Positions 24,880-36,240 of a stretch of DNA of 64,000 bases are shown in pieces. The notes below the pieces were generated by a model that worked only from the letters and a program-made list of their open reading frames with translations, was not told where the DNA came from and ran no database searches. The position numbers and the translations under genes were made by a program. Source of the DNA: Apium graveolens (lineage: Eukaryota > Streptophyta > Magnoliopsida > Apiales > Apiaceae). The stretch spans positions 62,001 to 126,000 of the forward strand of contig NW_027417068.1 in NCBI RefSeq assembly GCF_009905375.1, read 5' to 3'. The first letter of the stretch is position 1. Each line of letters begins with the position of its first letter.

Positions 24880-25191
24880 TGTTTTTGCTTGTATAAGCTG
24901 AATCATTTTATTTAGTTTTTGGTTAATGTTTTAATTCAAATTTAGTTGCTGATTTAGGATCATGTGCATCATGAAGACCTTTTAGGAATTTAGTTTGTAG
25001 TCGTTTAAATAAAAGAGTTGTGGTAGGAAGTGGTTAGGTGGTGTACTAGTTTTTAGCAGTTCTGTTACATGTTCCTATTTATATATTTTGCAGGTTCATG
25101 AAATAAAATAACGCTAATTTTGAGCACATCTTTACATTTATTCGTTTTAAACATATAAAGTTGATTAGCTAGCAACTAAATTGTTCCCACA
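24880..25191 (+). repeat. 5' LTR of the decayed copia element
   Basis: Aligns to 29746-30067 from AATCATTTTATTTAGTTTTT to GTTCC(C/A)ACA. The first ~25 bp differ from the 3' copy, so the exact start is inferred. Confidence 0.75.
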
Positions 25192-26192
25192 ATTTGGTAT
25201 CAGAACAAGGAGAACCTCTGTATGCCAAAGTGTATGCCTAGAAGCATGTCAGGAACGGATACGGGGAAAAGTAAAGATGGCTCTATAGGCCTGAGTTATC
25301 CCATGTGTTAAAAGGGGAATTATACAGCGTGGGCACTGAAAATGCGAGTGTTTATGCAGGCTCAGGGCGTGTGGAAAGCTATTGAGCTAAAGGGTTCAGG
25401 AGCAGTAGATGACAAGGTGGATAAAACAACAATTGCAACCATATACCAAGGGGTACCGGATGATGTGCTGTTGGCATTGACAGAGAAGACAAATGCCAAA
25501 TATACATGGGAGGCTGTGAAAACCATGAGTTAGGGAGCGGATCGTGTAAAGACAGCACGAGTTCAAACACTTAAAGCTTAGTTTGAAGCAATGATCATGA
25601 AGGAGTCAGATTCATTGGATGAGTTCTATCTGAAACTAAATGGGATAGTACTACTAGAAATAGTAGATACGACATCGGTGCTTAGACATCGGCATATAAT
25701 GCACCCGATGTTAAAAGCCTGTTTAACATCGGTTTAGAAAAAAGCGATGTTAAAAGCCTGTTTAACATCGGTTTTACATAGTAGCCGTTGTCTATGTTCA
25801 ATTTTAAAATAATAACAAATTAATGTTTTTCACTTCAACATCGGTTATTTATGCTAACCGTTATCTATAACCATTTCTAAAAAATGACTAAATAAATATT
25901 TCAGTTCCCCCGCTGAGTACCCAAATTTTCCCCCGTAACAAAAAAGTTGAAAAATTATTTCCCCCTTCTCCCTTTACTCACACACCCATACATCTCTATC
26001 TCTGAGACACTTGTAATAAATATCAGCTTGAATGCGATCTTGGAAAAAAAAAGAAGAAGAGTATGTGCTCGAATGGTCTTTGAGACACTTGTAAGTCATT
26101 GTGCTTTGAAGTCAACTACTTATCAGTAAATTGATTTGGTAATCGTTGGGAATTATGAGTTTCAAGTATTAATTTTAATGTTTCGAAAAGGT

Positions 26193-26690
26193 TATGTCTG
26201 ATATCTATCGTTTACCTCAGGTTTTAAAGAATAGCGGCCTTGTTGATGTACAGCAAGAAGAATCATTTGGCGATGTGACTTTGACAGTGACACCAAAACT
26301 TTCAGAGGAATTAATTTCTACCTAAGTGTGTGGCACATGTTCTGGCATATCTTACTGGTGAGAGAGAAAATTCTTTACAAATATGGCCTGAGATTGTTTT
26401 GCTCCTATCTTAAGGAAGATTTGTAATGCTTCAGTAATCAAGGAAAGTTCTAGTGACATATATGTGGCAAGATTGGGTCATGTCAATGTACTCAAACAGC
26501 TGCTAACCTTAACAGTGTTAGTTTTTACAATAGCGATGAATTAAGAAGACAAAATTCTATTCCTAATTTTTTGAGATGTAATATTATTCACAGAATTAGA
26601 AACAAGACACCTGTTAAGTTTCAGACTATCTCATTCAAATTGACAGTATGCTATAACATGATCCATCTTAATATCTGTGATCTGAGTCCT
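26193..26690 (+). pseudogene. Unidentified gene-like fragment inside the CACTA element
   Basis: The frame from 26193 reads MSDIYRLPQVLKNSGLVDV then FGDVTLTVTPKLSEEL and stops. Other frames downstream read CVAHVLAYLTGEREN, then SDELRRQNSIPNFLRCNI and NKTPVKFQTISFKL. It has codon character, unlike the flanking repeats, but I do not recognise the family. It may be from the same or a different captured gene than the kinase. Confidence 0.4.
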
Positions 26691-26762
26691 TCTTTTACTA
26701 GGTAAGACATTATAAAGTAATTATTACTTACTATTTCTATACTCAGCATGTTTTTCTTGTAA

Positions 26763-27168
<406 letters not shown>

Positions 27169-28164
27169 TGTGAGCCATTGATATGCTTGATAGTTAGTAT
27201 ACTTTCGTGAGATTTATGTAGAAACTCTTTGTATTGATGTGATTCATGAACTTGCAATTGAATTCTATTGCAGATAATGGTAGCTTATGTTTATATTGCA
27301 TTGTTTGGTATTTTTTTTGTTTGTAAATGTAATTGGTTCATTGGATGTGAACAGTATCAGGATGGCATGCAATATACAAAATATTAACATCACATTGGTA
27401 AATATAAAACGATGTAAAAAATATAAGAAAGACATCAGGTAAAATAATATTAAATGAAAAAGAACTAAAAAAACTGATGTGAAATAGTCATTTGACATCG
27501 GTTCTGAAAAGAAACTCAATGTATTTTAAGTCAAATAACATCAGTTAGAGAAACTGACTGATGTTAAACAAAAAGATTTAACATCGTTTTCGTGAAGAAC
27601 ACCCATGTCTTATCCATCATTTCACATCGGGGGCTAATTTAACCGATGTCTGATTAAACATTTCACATCGACCAACTTATCTAACCGATGTCTGATCTAG
27701 CATTTCACATCGGTTTGTTCGAAAGAATTTTAATAAATGGCTTTTAGAGCTTGTAGGTTTCATGTTTTAATGGATAAATACCTCATAATATACTCATATT
27801 CACCTTAAAATAATGTAATATAAGCTGAAATTTGTTGCAAAGACATCATATTTAATCTTAAAACCGATGTATAGCACTGTAATAGACATCGGCTGTTAAC
27901 CGATGTCAAAAGCTAATGACATTTAACATCACACGCGAAGACATCGGTTCAGATTTTTTTTAACATCGGTTCTGAACCGATGTCTGATCCCGTTTTTCTA
28001 GTAGTGTAGTCACAAATATTCGAGCTCTTGGGGAAGCCGTTGAGGAATCATATGTGGTTAAGAAACTTTTGCGGGATGTTCCAAATAAGTTCCTTCAAAT
28101 TGCTTCCTTAATCGAGCAATTTGGATGAGACGATGTCCGTTGAAGAGATTATCGGTTCTTTAAA

Positions 28165-29735
28165 GAACTCTTGTTAATGGGGGTAGATGAGCCTTCCAAT
28201 TTCAATCAAACTGCTAAGATAGGTGAATGGAGAAAAGCAATGAAGGCATAAATGGATGTCGTGGAGAGAAACAAGACCTGGGAACTGGTTCAACGGCCTC
28301 CGGGAAGAAAACCCACTGATTTAAAATGGATTTACAAGATTAAACGAGATGCGAATGGGAACGTTATCAAGTATAAGGCTAGAATTGTTGCAAAAGGGTA
28401 TGTTCAAAATAAGGTGTGGACTTTGAAGAGGTGTTTGCTTCAGTGACTCGTATCGAAACCATTCGTTTATTACTCGCACTTGCAGCCAAAAATAATTGGG
28501 AAGTTCACCATTTAGACGTCAAAACAACATTCTTAAATGGGGAAATATAGGAGGAAGTATATGTCGTACAACCAGAAGAATTTGTGAAGCGATATAAAGA
28601 ACACTTGGTTTATAGATTGTTGAATGCATTATAAGGACTGCGACAGGCACCACGCGCATGGTATTCTAAATTAAGCAAAAGTTTGGAGGATATGGGGTTC
28701 ATAAAATGCCCATACGAGCAGGCGGTATATACAAGAAAGATGGGTACTGAGGTGCTAATAGTCACCGTATATGTTGACGATATACTGGTAACGGGCTCTA
28801 ATTTGTAGGTCATTAACGAGTTCAAAACTTAGATGAGCAACAGATTTGATATGAGCTATTTGGGTAAGTTGGCATATTACTTGGGGATCGAAGTGGAACA
28901 AGGAAAGGGATATATACAGCTGAAGCAAACTGGTTATGCGAAAAAGGTACTTGAGAAGGCTGGTATGGTTGATTGTCATCCAACAAAATACCCAATGGAT
29001 CCCAAAGAAATTATTCACAAAGATGAAGATGGAGTTCAAGTCGATGCTAAAGAATTCAAAAGCTTGATAGGAGGTTTGCGTTACTTAGTGCACACGCAGC
29101 CTGATTTAGCGTACTCAGTTGGAATTCTGAGTAGATTCATGGAGAGACCCATGATGATGCACTAGAACGCTGCAAAACGCATATTAAGGTATGTTAAAGG
29201 CACGATTGACCTTGGACCGGTGTACACACAACATTGTCAGAATAACATGTTGTTCGGTTACTCTGATAGCGACCTTGTTGGTCATGTGGAGGATCGAAAA
29301 AGTATAGGAGGCGTGGTATTTTACTTAAATGAGAGTTTAATTATGTAGGTTTCTAAAAAACAGAGGTGTGTTGCTTTATCGTCTTGTGAAGCGGAATTCA
29401 TGGCAGCTACGACAACATCTTGTCAAGCCATATGGTTGAAGAACTTACTCACGCGGATAACAGGTCAGGGTATGGGTCCAGTGACATTATTCATAAACAA
29501 TAAATCCGCGATTGACCTTGCTAAGAATCCTGTATTTCACGGACGAAGCAAACATATTGACATACGCTACCATTTCATACGAGAATGCGTCGAGAAGGGG
29601 GATGTTGTGATCAAACACATTGGCACTGGAGAACAAAGGTCATATTGTCTCACAAAAGCACTCACCACAGTAAAGTTCGAGAAAATGAGGTCGTTGTTGG
29701 GTGTGAAAGCTGGAGTTCAGACAAATTCAGGTTAA
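28165..29735 (+). pseudogene. Copia reverse transcriptase and RNase H remnant
   Basis: Begins near EPSNFNQTAKIGEWRKAM, then TDLKWIYKIKRDANG and ARIVAKGYVQ. A frameshift follows near 28410 and further stops appear (for example at 28548, 28633 and 28806). YVDD is intact in VTVYVDDILVTGSN. The RNase H part includes SCEAEFMAATTTSCQAIWL and [13 protein letters not shown], ending at the stop at 29733-29735, just before the polypurine tract. The domain set RT-RNase H at the 3' end marks copia order. Confidence 0.88.
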
Positions 29736-29745
29736 TGAGGAGATT

Positions 29746-30067
29746 TGTTAGTTTTAATCTAAATTTATTTAATCATTTTATTTAGTTTTTGGTTGATGTT
29801 TTAATTCAAATTTAGTTGCTGATTTAGTCTTCAGGGTCGTGTGCATCATGGAGACCTTTTAGGAGTTTAGTTTGTAGTCGTTTGAATAAAAGAGTTGTAG
29901 TAAGAAATGGTCAAGTGGTGTACTAGTTTTTAGCAGTTCTGTTGCATGTTCCTATTTATGTACTTTGCAGTTCATGAAATAAAATAACGCTCATATTGAG
30001 CACATCTTTACATTTATTCGTTTTAAACATATACAGTTGATTAGCTAGCAGCAGAATTGTTCCAACA
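29746..30067 (+). repeat. 3' LTR of the decayed copia element
   Basis: Begins TGTTAGTTTTAATC after the purine tract and ends GTTCCAACA. Pairs with 24880-25191. Confidence 0.8.
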
Positions 30068-30083
30068 TAAGTTATGCAAGAGC

Positions 30084-31023
30084 TAGTGCGGTTGACGAAC
30101 ATAGTCGAGTCGAGTGCTGTCCCAGTCGAGCCGAGCTTAACTTTTTTCTAAAAAAAATCGAGCCGAACAGAGTTTAATAACCGAGCTGAAAGTTATGTTC
30201 AAGCCCGACTCGTTTATACCTGAGTCAAACCCGAGCCGAACACGAGTTTATTCACGAACAACCGAGCTGATCCAAACTCGAGCTGAGTCGAGTCGTCCAC
30301 TTATAATTTGCATATATTTTTCAACCGACCAACCATAAAGTATAATTTATAGTTTTATAAGTTTTATCGAGATCAAATATCATACAATTATTTACGCACA
30401 TTCACCTAAACTTATTTCTTAATCTATATGATTTTAATTTTTCACGACAAGTTTAAGAATATATTCAATTTTATTTTACATTATTGAGACATTCATAACT
30501 TTAGGAATCGTACACAACTTTTTAAACTGTCAATGTCAAAATTTTATTATATTTAGATATGTTACTTAAATTTGGTTTATGTAAATACAAGTTATTTAAT
30601 CGTGTTTATGAAAATATGAATAATTGGAGATGAATATATAATGATAACAATGTTTGATAGTTTCCTTACGAAAAAATTAAGTGTTAAATTTAGAAAAATA
30701 AACAAAAAATCTGAAATAATTAAATTATTAATAAATGATGAAAAATGTAATAATAAAAATATTTAAGTGATTAATAATATTTATTATTTGTAATATATAC
30801 AAACTTTATCCGAGCCGAGTCGAATTACTAAGTTCGAGCCGAATTCAAGCTGAGTCCGAGCTAAATGAGCAGAGTCCGAGTCGAACAGACAAAAAGCTCG
30901 GCTCAACTCGTTTATTTATCTGATCACATTTTCATGTTTAAGACCGGCTCGTTTAAGAAAACGAGTAAACCGAGTTCAATTAAACCAATCGATTCCTAGA
31001 ACGTCGGTTAATTTGTAACCCTA
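30084..31023. mobile_element. hAT-like non-autonomous element
   Basis: Flanks GCAAGAGC (30076-30083) and GCCAGAGC (31024-31031) match at 7 of 8. Left end TAGTGCGGTTGACGAAC; reverse complement of right end TAGGGTTACAAATTAAC. The subterminal DNA is dominated by CGAGCCGAG/CTCGGCTC repeats on both sides. No coding capacity. Confidence 0.7.
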
Positions 31024-31176
31024 GCCAGAGCTCCTTGGGATCTAAAGAAATAAAATGTTAAAATCAGCCATAAGGCCGCTCCATAACATAAGGGGCCATG
31101 ATGAAATTGAAAAAATGGGTCCACATCTTTTTTTCTTTAATATAATATAACACGATAATGTCAATTAAATTTACTA

Positions 31177-31432
31177 CTCCCTCCGTCTCAAATTACCTGT
31201 CTTATTTGACTTTTTACGGTCAAGTTGACCCAATTTTGACCGAAAATTTCATATAGTATAATATCAAAAATACTTACAAAATTTATATCATTAAAAAGTA
31301 TGTTTAATCTACTTTTATATGTATATTTTAATTTTTCAAAATAATAAAAGTATGGGTTTTTATTTACGGTCAAAGTTGAGTCAATTTGACCATCAAAAGT
31401 CAAAAAAGACAGATAAATTGAGACGGATGGAG
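31177..31432. mobile_element. Stowaway MITE (Tc1/mariner)
   Basis: TA duplications at 31175-31176 and 31433-31434. Ends CTCCCTCCGTCTCAAATTAC and, reverse complemented, CTCCATCCGTCTCAATTTAT. This is the canonical CTCCCTCCGT Stowaway terminus; the 256-bp length is typical. The arms continue to pair inward (GGTCAA... motifs). Confidence 0.95.
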
Positions 31433-32251
31433 TAATAAATATGATATCAGATCAATGTTAAAGTAATTAATATTTGACAAAATAGAAATCTAAAACTAGA
31501 CCCGTACTTGTATGTGATCCCATTAAATATGATAAGTACATAAATATTGACGAAATCATTATATAAAAAAAATTGAATTAGTTTAAGAATAAGATAATAA
31601 TAGTAAACTAAATAACTCTAAACCAAACAATGTATTATTAATGTAAGTAAAGTTATACTATAAAATCTTAATCCTAACTTACAAAATTGTAAAAGTGTCA
31701 CTTGAAAATAAAGAAAAAAATCTAACTTTGTAAAATTTTAATATATCACATACTAAAACCCGCTTCTAGACAAATAAAAGGACACGTTCATGATATTTTT
31801 CAATTTTCTATAAAATACATGTGTATATAATATTAATTCTCTGAATTTTGGGCCAGTTAAAAGGTATGAGCCTCCTCTTTGAAATCAGGAAATTTAAATT
31901 AAAAGATAATTTATGTTTTAAAAGGCTGAATTTTATAATTTAATTACAAATACGTGTGATTAAAAATATAATAATAATGCTAGTTGCTACATACACACAA
32001 TTAGTCACAAAAAATTATAAAATAATTATGACAAAATGGGGTAAAATAGTGGGATATTATAATTAAAACTTGACCCACGTTATTTTGTGCAAAGTTTTTT
32101 ATTGAATGGTGTTACTCTAGATTTTCCTATCTCAAAGTACAAGGTTGATCTCTTTTCTATCTATTTTGTGACTTTGACTAATTCGTTATCTTGCGATTTG
32201 TTATATACTTATTTGTCAAATATATAAACTTAATCAAATTTTTAATATTTT
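31433..32251. other. Intergenic, first copy of a 65-bp direct repeat at 32164-32230
   Basis: AT-rich. 32164-32230 (TTTTGTGACTTTGACT...ATATATAAACT) recurs at 33323-33387 with a 2-3 bp difference. No gene recognised. Confidence 0.5.
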
Positions 32252-32477
32252 TTTTAATCGTAGGTAACTCGTAGCCGCTACCTTTCGGGTGCGCACTGGG
32301 TAAACCCTACGGGCTCACGCAATAGCCTGCAAATCACGTGAACCAAGGTAAACCGCATTTAAGCGACAGACTTCTGACTCAGGAGACATAATCATAAATT
32401 CTCCTCATGTGGGATTCGAACCTATGGACCAAGAGGATAGTTTTTTTTTTTAACCAACTGAGCCAACCCTTGCGGGC
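32252..32477 (-). mobile_element. tRNA-derived SINE with 15-bp TSD
   Basis: Flanked by perfect AATTTTTAATATTTT at 32237-32251 and 32478-32492. On the minus strand it starts GCCCGCAAGGGTTGGCTCAG. The pol III A-box (TGGCTCAGTTGG, 32454-32465) and B-box (GGTTCGAATCC, 32412-32422) are intact. It runs through TTGCGTGAGCCCGT and CAGTGCGCACCCGAAAGG and ends in an A tail. The 3' body resembles Solanaceae TS-type and related dicot SINEs. Confidence 0.93.
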
Positions 32478-33773
32478 AATTTTTAATATTTTGGCATGTA
32501 ATATAAGAATTTTTTTAGTTTTTTTTAACAAATATATTTTAATTTAAAATAGTTAAAGAAATTAAACTAGAGTACAGTACAAACAAAAATACTGACGTTC
32601 GTTTGATTTTATTTTGGCTCTATCTTAAGTTCTATAAATCCGATTTTAACGATTATACAACCCACGTGAAACTCACGAAGTAATGTTTAATTCAGTGATG
32701 GTTTAAAAATTTTGTGCATCAAATATAATTCAGAATTTGAATATGAAAAATAATTACGAATTTTACATTATTATTATATTCAGTTTAGGAATACCTTCTT
32801 GTTTTTGGTTTAAGTCATTGGAAGAGTAGGAAATTATATTCAATTTAGAATCCTACTTATCGTTGTTTATAAAATATTTTTTTATTTTAGATCCAACATC
32901 TATGATCAATTTGATTAAAGATCTAATGGTCCATATTAAATTAGTAGTATATGGACCATAACTATCAAAAATTTGGATAATATCCCCTTATACATATTAT
33001 ATAATATTAGTATATATAACCCGTGCGATGCACAATTATTTTTATCATTATATATTATAAAATATAATTTTAATATATTGTTACTGGGATTTGAACCTTA
33101 CACCCCTAGTATAATAATTTTACAATGTATCGCGGTTATTTTTATCATTACATATTATAAATTATGATTTTAATATATTGTTTGTAGGATTCGAACCTTG
33201 TATTTCTTATATAATATTTTTTAAGATTATATGCAACGATCTCATCAGTTTGATCTAACGATTGAGTGATCAAGGACAACCAAACTTTTAATATTGCGCC
33301 TTTAATACCGACAATGATATAATTTTGTGACTTTGACTTTCGTTATCTTGCGATTTGTTATATACTTATTTGTCAAATATATAAACTAAAGTATTTAAAA
33401 ATAAATATACGAAATTAAATTTGAAAACAAATGGTGTTTTACTAATATATAAGGATGTATAAATGCTCTCACGTAAACAATTATATTATGTAAGGCATGA
33501 CATCCGTGAAAAAGGTGGTATGAATGGTCAAATGTTGACAATGTACATTCTACCTCATTGACCACTTTCTCTCCAGAACGCAAAGCCCCCCCCCCCCCCG
33601 TTAACAACTTAGCACGAACGTCAGCATTGACAAATACAAGAACCTTCTCACTGGTCTTTGCCATTTTCCAAAACTTACAACTTATTTTTCAATTCTTCCT
33701 CTTTTATTCTATAAATCTATTACAAGCTAGGCACAGGCAAAACATAAATCAAACCATACAATCGCACATTAAA
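32478..33773. other. Intergenic with short duplications; promoter of the small gene
   Basis: Contains a ~95-bp tandem duplication (about 33025-33115 and 33122-33215). Each copy includes TTATTTTTATCATTA(T/C)ATATTATAA and an inverted B-box-like GGATT(T/C)GAACC. It also contains the second copy of the direct repeat (33323-33387) and a run of about 14 C at 33586-33599. Confidence 0.55.
33710..33716 (+). promoter_or_regulatory. TATA box of the small gene
   Basis: TATAAAT in a C/T-rich context, 58 bp before the ATG at 33774. That puts the start of transcription about 30 bp before the ATG, a normal short leader. Confidence 0.6.
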
Positions 33774-34034
33774 ATGGAGCGAAAAGGATCGTACGACAAA
33801 GCATGGGCGGATCAGTGGGACTCAAATGATCATCCGGACCAGTTTCTGAGTAATAGTCATGTTGGTCATGACAGCAGAGGCACCAAATATGGGAAGAAAG
33901 TTGGAGAAGGGCTAGAGAAGACTAAAGCTGCGGCGTCAATCGGTTACCAAAAAATGAAGAAGGCCACTTTCGTTTGCAGCAGGTGGATCAAAGAAAAGTA
34001 TCAAGCCAGAGCTAATAAGTCGTCCACCAAGTAA
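33774..34034 (+). CDS. Small plant-conserved protein of unknown function (86 aa)
   Basis: Start chosen at MERKGSYDKAWADQWDS rather than the longer open frame upstream: the KAWADQWD opening is, from memory, shared by small plant proteins and the upstream extension crosses the TATA box. The protein is hydrophilic and basic. An N-terminal acidic/Trp patch (WADQWDSNDHPDQF) is followed by a helical Lys/Ala-rich half (KYGKKVGEGLEKTKAAAS, then IGYQKMKKATFVCSRWIKEK). No signal peptide, no membrane segment. Single exon. Function unknown; predicted soluble. An alternative view, a chance frame, is less likely given the TATA box placement and the composition. Confidence 0.7.
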   Translation: MERKGSYDKAWADQWDSNDHPDQFLSNSHVGHDSRGTKYGKKVGEGLEKTKAAASIGYQKMKKATFVCSRWIKEKYQARANKSSTK

Positions 34035-34614
34035 TTCTTTTAATTTTAGTTTTTACTTTCTGCCGAAAATGCATGGTTACTGGTTCCGACTTCAGAGCTA
34101 GCATGGCAAGTACTGTTCTAGTGTTGCAACCAAGTTTATGTAATTCTTTTCATACTGGTATGTAGTATTGTATTGGACCTGTTAAACATGATTGTTTATG
34201 AATTATTATACGGATTATAAATGTAATATGAACTAGTCCATTTCCAATACATATATAGCTAATACCATGCAATCATGATATTTGAAGGACAATGTTTTTC
34301 AATATCAGTAGCTTAAGAGAGATCGGACTTGGGACGGTAAATGCTATAAATATAAAAAAAGTTATAAAAAATTGTGGCAGTGTCATGGTTACGTGATAAT
34401 ATGAAATAGTGTCTCGGTTGGAATTGTTGAGGATTGGGGAACCCTCGGACAATTCGTGTGCTACACGATTTGTTAAAAGATCGTAAACCCAACTTTCTTT
34501 TTTTAATATGAATAAAGTTTGGTTTTGATAATTGATTTTCAGTTGATCGTTTAGGTTGTAATGAAGATTTATCAATTATGTGGAAGAGACAAGTAGAGTG
34601 CCAAGTTACGAGAT

Positions 34615-34830
34615 ACTCTCGGAATCACATAGATGTAGTATTCTCAGCAAACAATACAGACCATTGGCGTACACCATTGGCGTTTAACATATTTTTACGG
34701 ATATCCAGATTGAGCTCGTAGAAGAGATTCATGGGACTTGATTCGTCAACTAAGAATTGTTTCTCAGCTTCCCTGGTGTATTTGGGGAGACTTCAATGAT
34801 TTACTTTTGTCACAAGATCAAGTATTGAAT
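34615..34830 (+). pseudogene. LINE (L1-type) endonuclease fragment
   Basis: Frame with HIDVVFSANNTDHWR, then LTYFYGYP, then WDLIRQLRIVSQLPWC and WGDFNDLL. These match the apurinic-endonuclease-like domain of plant LINEs, where GDFN is the conserved active-site motif. A stop codon follows GYPD and a 13-bp tandem duplication (ACCATTGGCGTAC type, about 34660-34685) disrupts the frame. No RT or poly(A) tail nearby. Confidence 0.7.
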
Positions 34831-35034
34831 CTAAGCAAATAAATGAAACAAGAACACATACTGACTTAATCTTTTATTAACCATCAATGGAGAGATAAAA
34901 CAATATACCCATTCTCTTTTATGGTTCAGATCAAATTAAGATAAATTAAAATTACTCAAGATGTCAGTAAAGACAGACTCCAAAAAGTTGCAGAAGGATC
35001 TTGTCAAAATAAAGAGTTCAATGAACTACTCACT

Positions 35035-35367
35035 GTGCTGAGAGTCTCTCTTCATAATAACTACATCACCTACAAAAGAATTTTGCGCAACAACATTAAC
35101 TTTCTGAGAGTGGTGCTGGTAAAGAATGGGAACTTCATAGAGAAAAGAATAGTTGTCAATGACTATGGTTTAGATAGGTGTTTACAGGTCTATCTCTCAG
35201 AACTTCAATCCAAGAGAGCATTTGAATTGGATTTCATCATTGATAGGGTCAATCTAGTTATTCCAAAGGACACTCAATTGCTTGTAGAACTCAAAAATGC
35301 TCAAATAGCTACTTTTCCAAAAGCCTATATTTATCCAAGTAAGGGCATATTTCAGATCAAATTATGA
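35035..35367 (+). other. Orphan open frame, probably transposon-derived
   Basis: 110 codons from ATG (open further upstream to about 34960), with protein-like composition: NNINFLRVVLVKNGNFIEKR, VNDYGLDRCLQVYLSELQS, AYIYPSKGIFQIKL. It lies between the LINE fragment and the SIRE element's target site. Style and position suggest a remnant of a retroelement accessory ORF, but I cannot name the family. The start at 35035 is arbitrary. Confidence 0.35.
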
Positions 35368-35570
35368 TAAATTAGACCCACACACAATTTAAGTTTTAAA
35401 AAAAAGAGAAAAAATATTATTTGTGAAATTTGGAATTCTTGTTTCTGGAACTGTAACCTTAAAAGATTTTGGATTAGTTTGGGGTCATAGATGCTAAATA
35501 TCGTTTGCCGGCATTTGTTTATTATTAAACATGTTGTTTTGGATTGAGGTTTCATTATGATGACCAAATC

Positions 35571-36184
35571 TGTTAGATATATTTGATAATGTCATGGCTA
35601 ATATGTTTTATGTTTAGCTTTCAGATCTTACTGAACATGATAAATCAGTACTTAACTGTTGATCAGTACTTATACTGGAAGTCAGGACTTAAGGATATCA
35701 GTACGTATGTTATCAGGAGATAATCATCAGAAGATAGATATCAGAACTTAAGTGCTGAAGGATTATCAGATAAGGACAGTAGCTGATTAAAGGAAAGAAG
35801 ATCAAGATAAACATAAGAAGAGATATGCATGAAGAAGGAATTCTGTGAAGAATGGAATACTTGGAAGAAAAGATATCTGATTGATATATTTTAGGAAGCA
35901 GAATTATATTCCATATCAATTAGCGATTATCTTGTAACTGTGTAGTATATAAACACAGACATAGGGTTTACACTATAAGTGTTATCATTATTAAAGAAGA
36001 TTATTCATTGTAACCCTAGCAGCTCTCGTGATATTTGTTCATCACTGAGAGGTAACAGTTCCATACTGTAACAGCGTTTATTGTTTCAATAAAGTTTGTT
36101 TTCTGTTACTTAAGTTCTTAAAGTTCGATTTGAGTGTACTATACACTGTATTCACCCCCTCTACAGTGTGTGTGTGACATAACA
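35571..36184 (+). repeat. 5' LTR of the SIRE element
   Basis: Starts TGTTAGATATATTTG and ends GACATAACA. TATATAAA at 35946-35953 and a polyadenylation signal AATAAA at 36088-36093 place the U3/R/U5 parts in normal order. Contains several TATCAGAACTTA-type motifs. Confidence 0.95.
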
Positions 36185-36186
36185 AT

Positions 36187-36198
36187 TGGTATCAGAGC
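36187..36198 (+). other. Primer binding site, initiator-Met tRNA
   Basis: TGGTATCAGAGC, two bases after the 5' LTR. It is the exact complement of the 3' end of plant initiator-Met tRNA, as usual for copia elements. Confidence 0.95.
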
Positions 36199-36240
36199 TA
36201 CTCTGTTAACACACATACAGTTAAAGATCCAAACACAATC

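Noticed and set aside
33586..33599. Run of about 14 C as a regulatory element
   Set aside because: A homopolymer upstream of the small gene; length is unreliable in sequencing and no known motif is matched.
35713..35919. Minus-strand frames repeated at 35713-35919 and 48346-48552
   Set aside because: Both are inside the SIRE LTRs and are copies of the same repeat, not genes.
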